Positions 5,626-6,651 of a DNA stretch of 6,651 nucleotides are shown here, piece by piece. Both the position numbers and the translations under genes were made by a program. The DNA is from GCA-002790365 sp964486645 (GTDB lineage Bacteria; Bacteroidota; Ignavibacteria; Ignavibacteriales; Ignavibacteriaceae), in NCBI GenBank assembly GCA_964486645.1, contig CAZAOG010000143.1:1-6651 (forward strand), written 5' to 3'. How positions within the stretch are numbered: the first letter of the stretch is position 1; every line of letters starts with the position of its first letter. Under the pieces are notes generated by a model. That model saw only the letters and a list, made by a program, of their open reading frames with translations. It searched no databases and was not told where the DNA came from.

Positions 5626-6451
5626 TTGTTGTTTTTGAGGATTGATTGTCTTCTTCTTTTTTAATGAATTCAGGGAACAGTATTCTTTCTAATTCCAAAG
5701 TCTTGCCGGATTCGGGATCAATCTTAAAAAATATTCCGCATAGATGATTGTCATTTTCGGCGGCTTCATATTTTTGAGGAGTCTGGTATAAAAATCTGTT
5801 TATTGCAGCAACCGTTTTCATTCCGATTACGGAATCGTATGGGCCTGTCATTCCTACGTCCGTAATATATCCCATTCCTTTGGGAAAAATTCTTTCATCG
5901 GCTGTTTGTGTGTGGGTGTGAGTACCTACCAAAGCCGTGACCTTCCCGTCCAAATAATGAGCCATAGCAATTTTCTCAGCGGTAGCTTCTGCGTGAAAAT
6001 CCACAAAAATTATTTTTGTTTCATCTTTAAGTTTACTTAAAATCCAATCGGCTTTTCTGAACGGACAATCAATCGGAGCCATAAATGTTCTGCCCTGAAG
6101 ATTGATTACCGCTACCTTCCCTTTTTTAGTTTCGGCTATATTATAACCGTTGCCGTAAGTGCCCTTCGGATAATTCAAGGGTCGGAGAGAGCGCGGTTCT
6201 TCTTTTAAGTAATCCTGCGATTGTCTTTTATCCCAGGTATGATTCCCGCCCGTTATTACGTGGACACCCAAATCAAATAATATTTTGCCCTCTTTTTCAG
6301 TGCATCCTTTTCCGCCGGATGCGTTTTCACCGTTAGCAATAACAATATCGGCTTTATATTTTTGAATAAGGGAAGGCAGCCAAGTCTGAACTAAACCCAA
6401 ACCCGGTTTCCCTACAATGTCGCCTATAAAAAGAAGATTCAGTGAAGTCAT
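5615..6451 (-). CDS. ymdB: YmdB-family metallophosphoesterase (TIGR00282 type)
   Basis: 278 residues from the ATG at 6451; TGA stop. The binuclear metal site of the calcineurin-like YmdB family is complete: Asp11 in FIGDIVGKPG (8-17), Glu42-Asn43 in IANGENASGGKG (38-49), Asn70-His71 in GGNHTWD (68-74), His153 in VDFHAEATAEK (150-160) and His178/His180 in GTHTHTQTAD (176-185), then GYITDVGMTGPYDSVIG (194-210). Characterised relatives hydrolyse 2',3'-cyclic nucleotides and, in Bacillus, affect biofilm and motility, often near the RNase Y gene. No rny is in this window. The last 16 or so residues are a Lys/Glu/Ser-rich tail that looks disordered. A TTG at 6547 would add 32 residues (MPIAKSKLPN...) that resemble nothing in the family, since the beta strand with the first aspartate starts right after the ATG; it was rejected. 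The gene heads the six-gene cluster. Confidence 0.95.
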   Translation of the reverse strand: MTSLNLLFIGDIVGKPGLGLVQTWLPSLIQKYKADIVIANGENASGGKGCTEKEGKILFDLGVHVITGGNHTWDKRQSQDYLKEEPRSLRPLNYPKGTYGNGYNIAETKKGKVAVINLQGRTFMAPIDCPFRKADWILSKLKDETKIIFVDFHAEATAEKIAMAHYLDGKVTALVGTHTHTQTADERIFPKGMGYITDVGMTGPYDSVIGMKTVAAINRFLYQTPQKYEAAENDNHLCGIFFKIDPESGKTLELERILFPEFIKKEEDNQSSKTTSEN

Positions 6452-6471
6452 ATTATCTCTTAATTGGAAAG

Positions 6472-6502
6472 TAAATATATTTAATAATGGAGATAATTGA
6501 AA
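6472..6502 (-). promoter_or_regulatory. Candidate Bacteroidetes-type promoter upstream of ymdB
   Basis: On the minus strand TTTC (6502-6499) is followed after 19 bases by TATATTTA (6479-6472). This is one mismatch in each box from the Bacteroidetes vegetative promoter pattern TTTG - about 19 bases - TAnnTTTG. The predicted start would leave a leader of roughly 15 bases before the ymdB ATG at 6451. The fit is good in spacing, but the region is AT-rich, so chance matches are possible. Confidence 0.33.
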
Positions 6503-6570
6503 GGAATGGCCAATGGCATTTGGTAATTTACTCTTAGCAATCGGCAATTAAAAATTGGGAATGATTTTGC

Positions 6571-6586
6571 CGCGAATTCGCGAATT
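6571..6586. repeat. Tandem CGCGAATT pair forming a CGCGAATTCGCG palindrome
   Basis: The 8-mer CGCGAATT occurs twice in a row (6571-6586), which creates the perfect 12-base palindrome CGCGAATTCGCG (6571-6582). It is followed on the plus strand by TTTT and then by a short inverted pair CCGC / GCGG at about 6593-6614. It lies in the 200-base non-coding stretch upstream of ymdB. GC-rich words stand out against the AT-rich surroundings; it may be part of a dispersed intergenic repeat or a terminator remnant of a neighbouring gene outside the window. Confidence 0.5.
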
Positions 6587-6651
6587 TTTTAACCGCATTT
6601 GGTGTGCAGCGGCATCCTTTAGTTATAATTGACATTACCGACAACTCAGCT

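Noticed and set aside
4624..6451. A defence island or restriction-modification system around the methyltransferase
   Set aside because: The neighbours are ymdB and folD; no nuclease, helicase, specificity subunit or toxin-antitoxin gene is present in the window.
6452..6547. TTG start at 6547 giving ymdB 32 extra N-terminal residues
   Set aside because: The family's first beta strand with the metal-binding aspartate begins directly after the ATG at 6451, and the extra segment overlaps repeat-like non-coding sequence.
6534..6650. Minus-strand frame open from the right edge to a TAA at 6534-6536
   Set aside because: It reads through the CGCGAATT repeat and yields a short segment without any recognisable family; a partial gene end cannot be excluded but is not supported.

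Overview
All seven genes in this AT-rich window lie on the minus strand, so the reading order of transcription is from the right edge (about 6450) to the left edge (about 190). The leftmost protein ends in a type IX secretion (T9SS) C-terminal sorting domain with the signature NFPNPFNPST. That signature, A-rich leaders with few clear Shine-Dalgarno sequences, and a promoter-like pair resembling the Bacteroidetes TTTG / TAnnTTTG pattern point to the Bacteroidota/Chlorobiota side of the tree. Ignavibacteria or a related candidate phylum is the best guess. This is inference from motifs, not from a search.

Layout in transcription order: a YmdB-type metallophosphoesterase (6451-5615); a beta-class DNA methyltransferase with no visible restriction partner (5625-4624), overlapping ymdB by 11 bases if its GTG start is used; a 71-base gap with a UUCG-loop hairpin; folD (4552-3674); deoC (3672-2806), whose ATG lies one base past the folD stop; a 64-base gap; a single-cysteine DsrC/TusE-like sulfur-relay protein (2741-2427); and, 20 bases on, a DsrE-type partner (2406-1939). 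These six genes are spaced like one operon, possibly with an internal promoter before the sulfur pair. After a 228-base non-coding gap comes a separate secreted gene (1710-187): signal peptide, seven FG-GAP/VCBS repeats (a full seven-bladed propeller) and the T9SS sorting domain. The first 186 bases are non-coding and hold two copies of a palindromic intergenic repeat and a tandem 10-mer.

Functionally the window is mostly housekeeping: cyclic-nucleotide/RNA-related signalling (YmdB), one-carbon metabolism (FolD), deoxyribose-phosphate breakdown (DeoC) and sulfur trafficking (TusE-like plus DsrE-like). The less ordinary parts are the solitary methyltransferase embedded in this operon, the DeoC N-terminal extension that carries a CX4C motif and a second copy of the GADRI motif, the sulfur-relay pair with no dsrAB in view and a missing second DsrC cysteine, and the structured intergenic repeats. 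I see no CRISPR array, transposase, tRNA or rRNA, and no convincing sign of a new multi-gene defence or mobile system.
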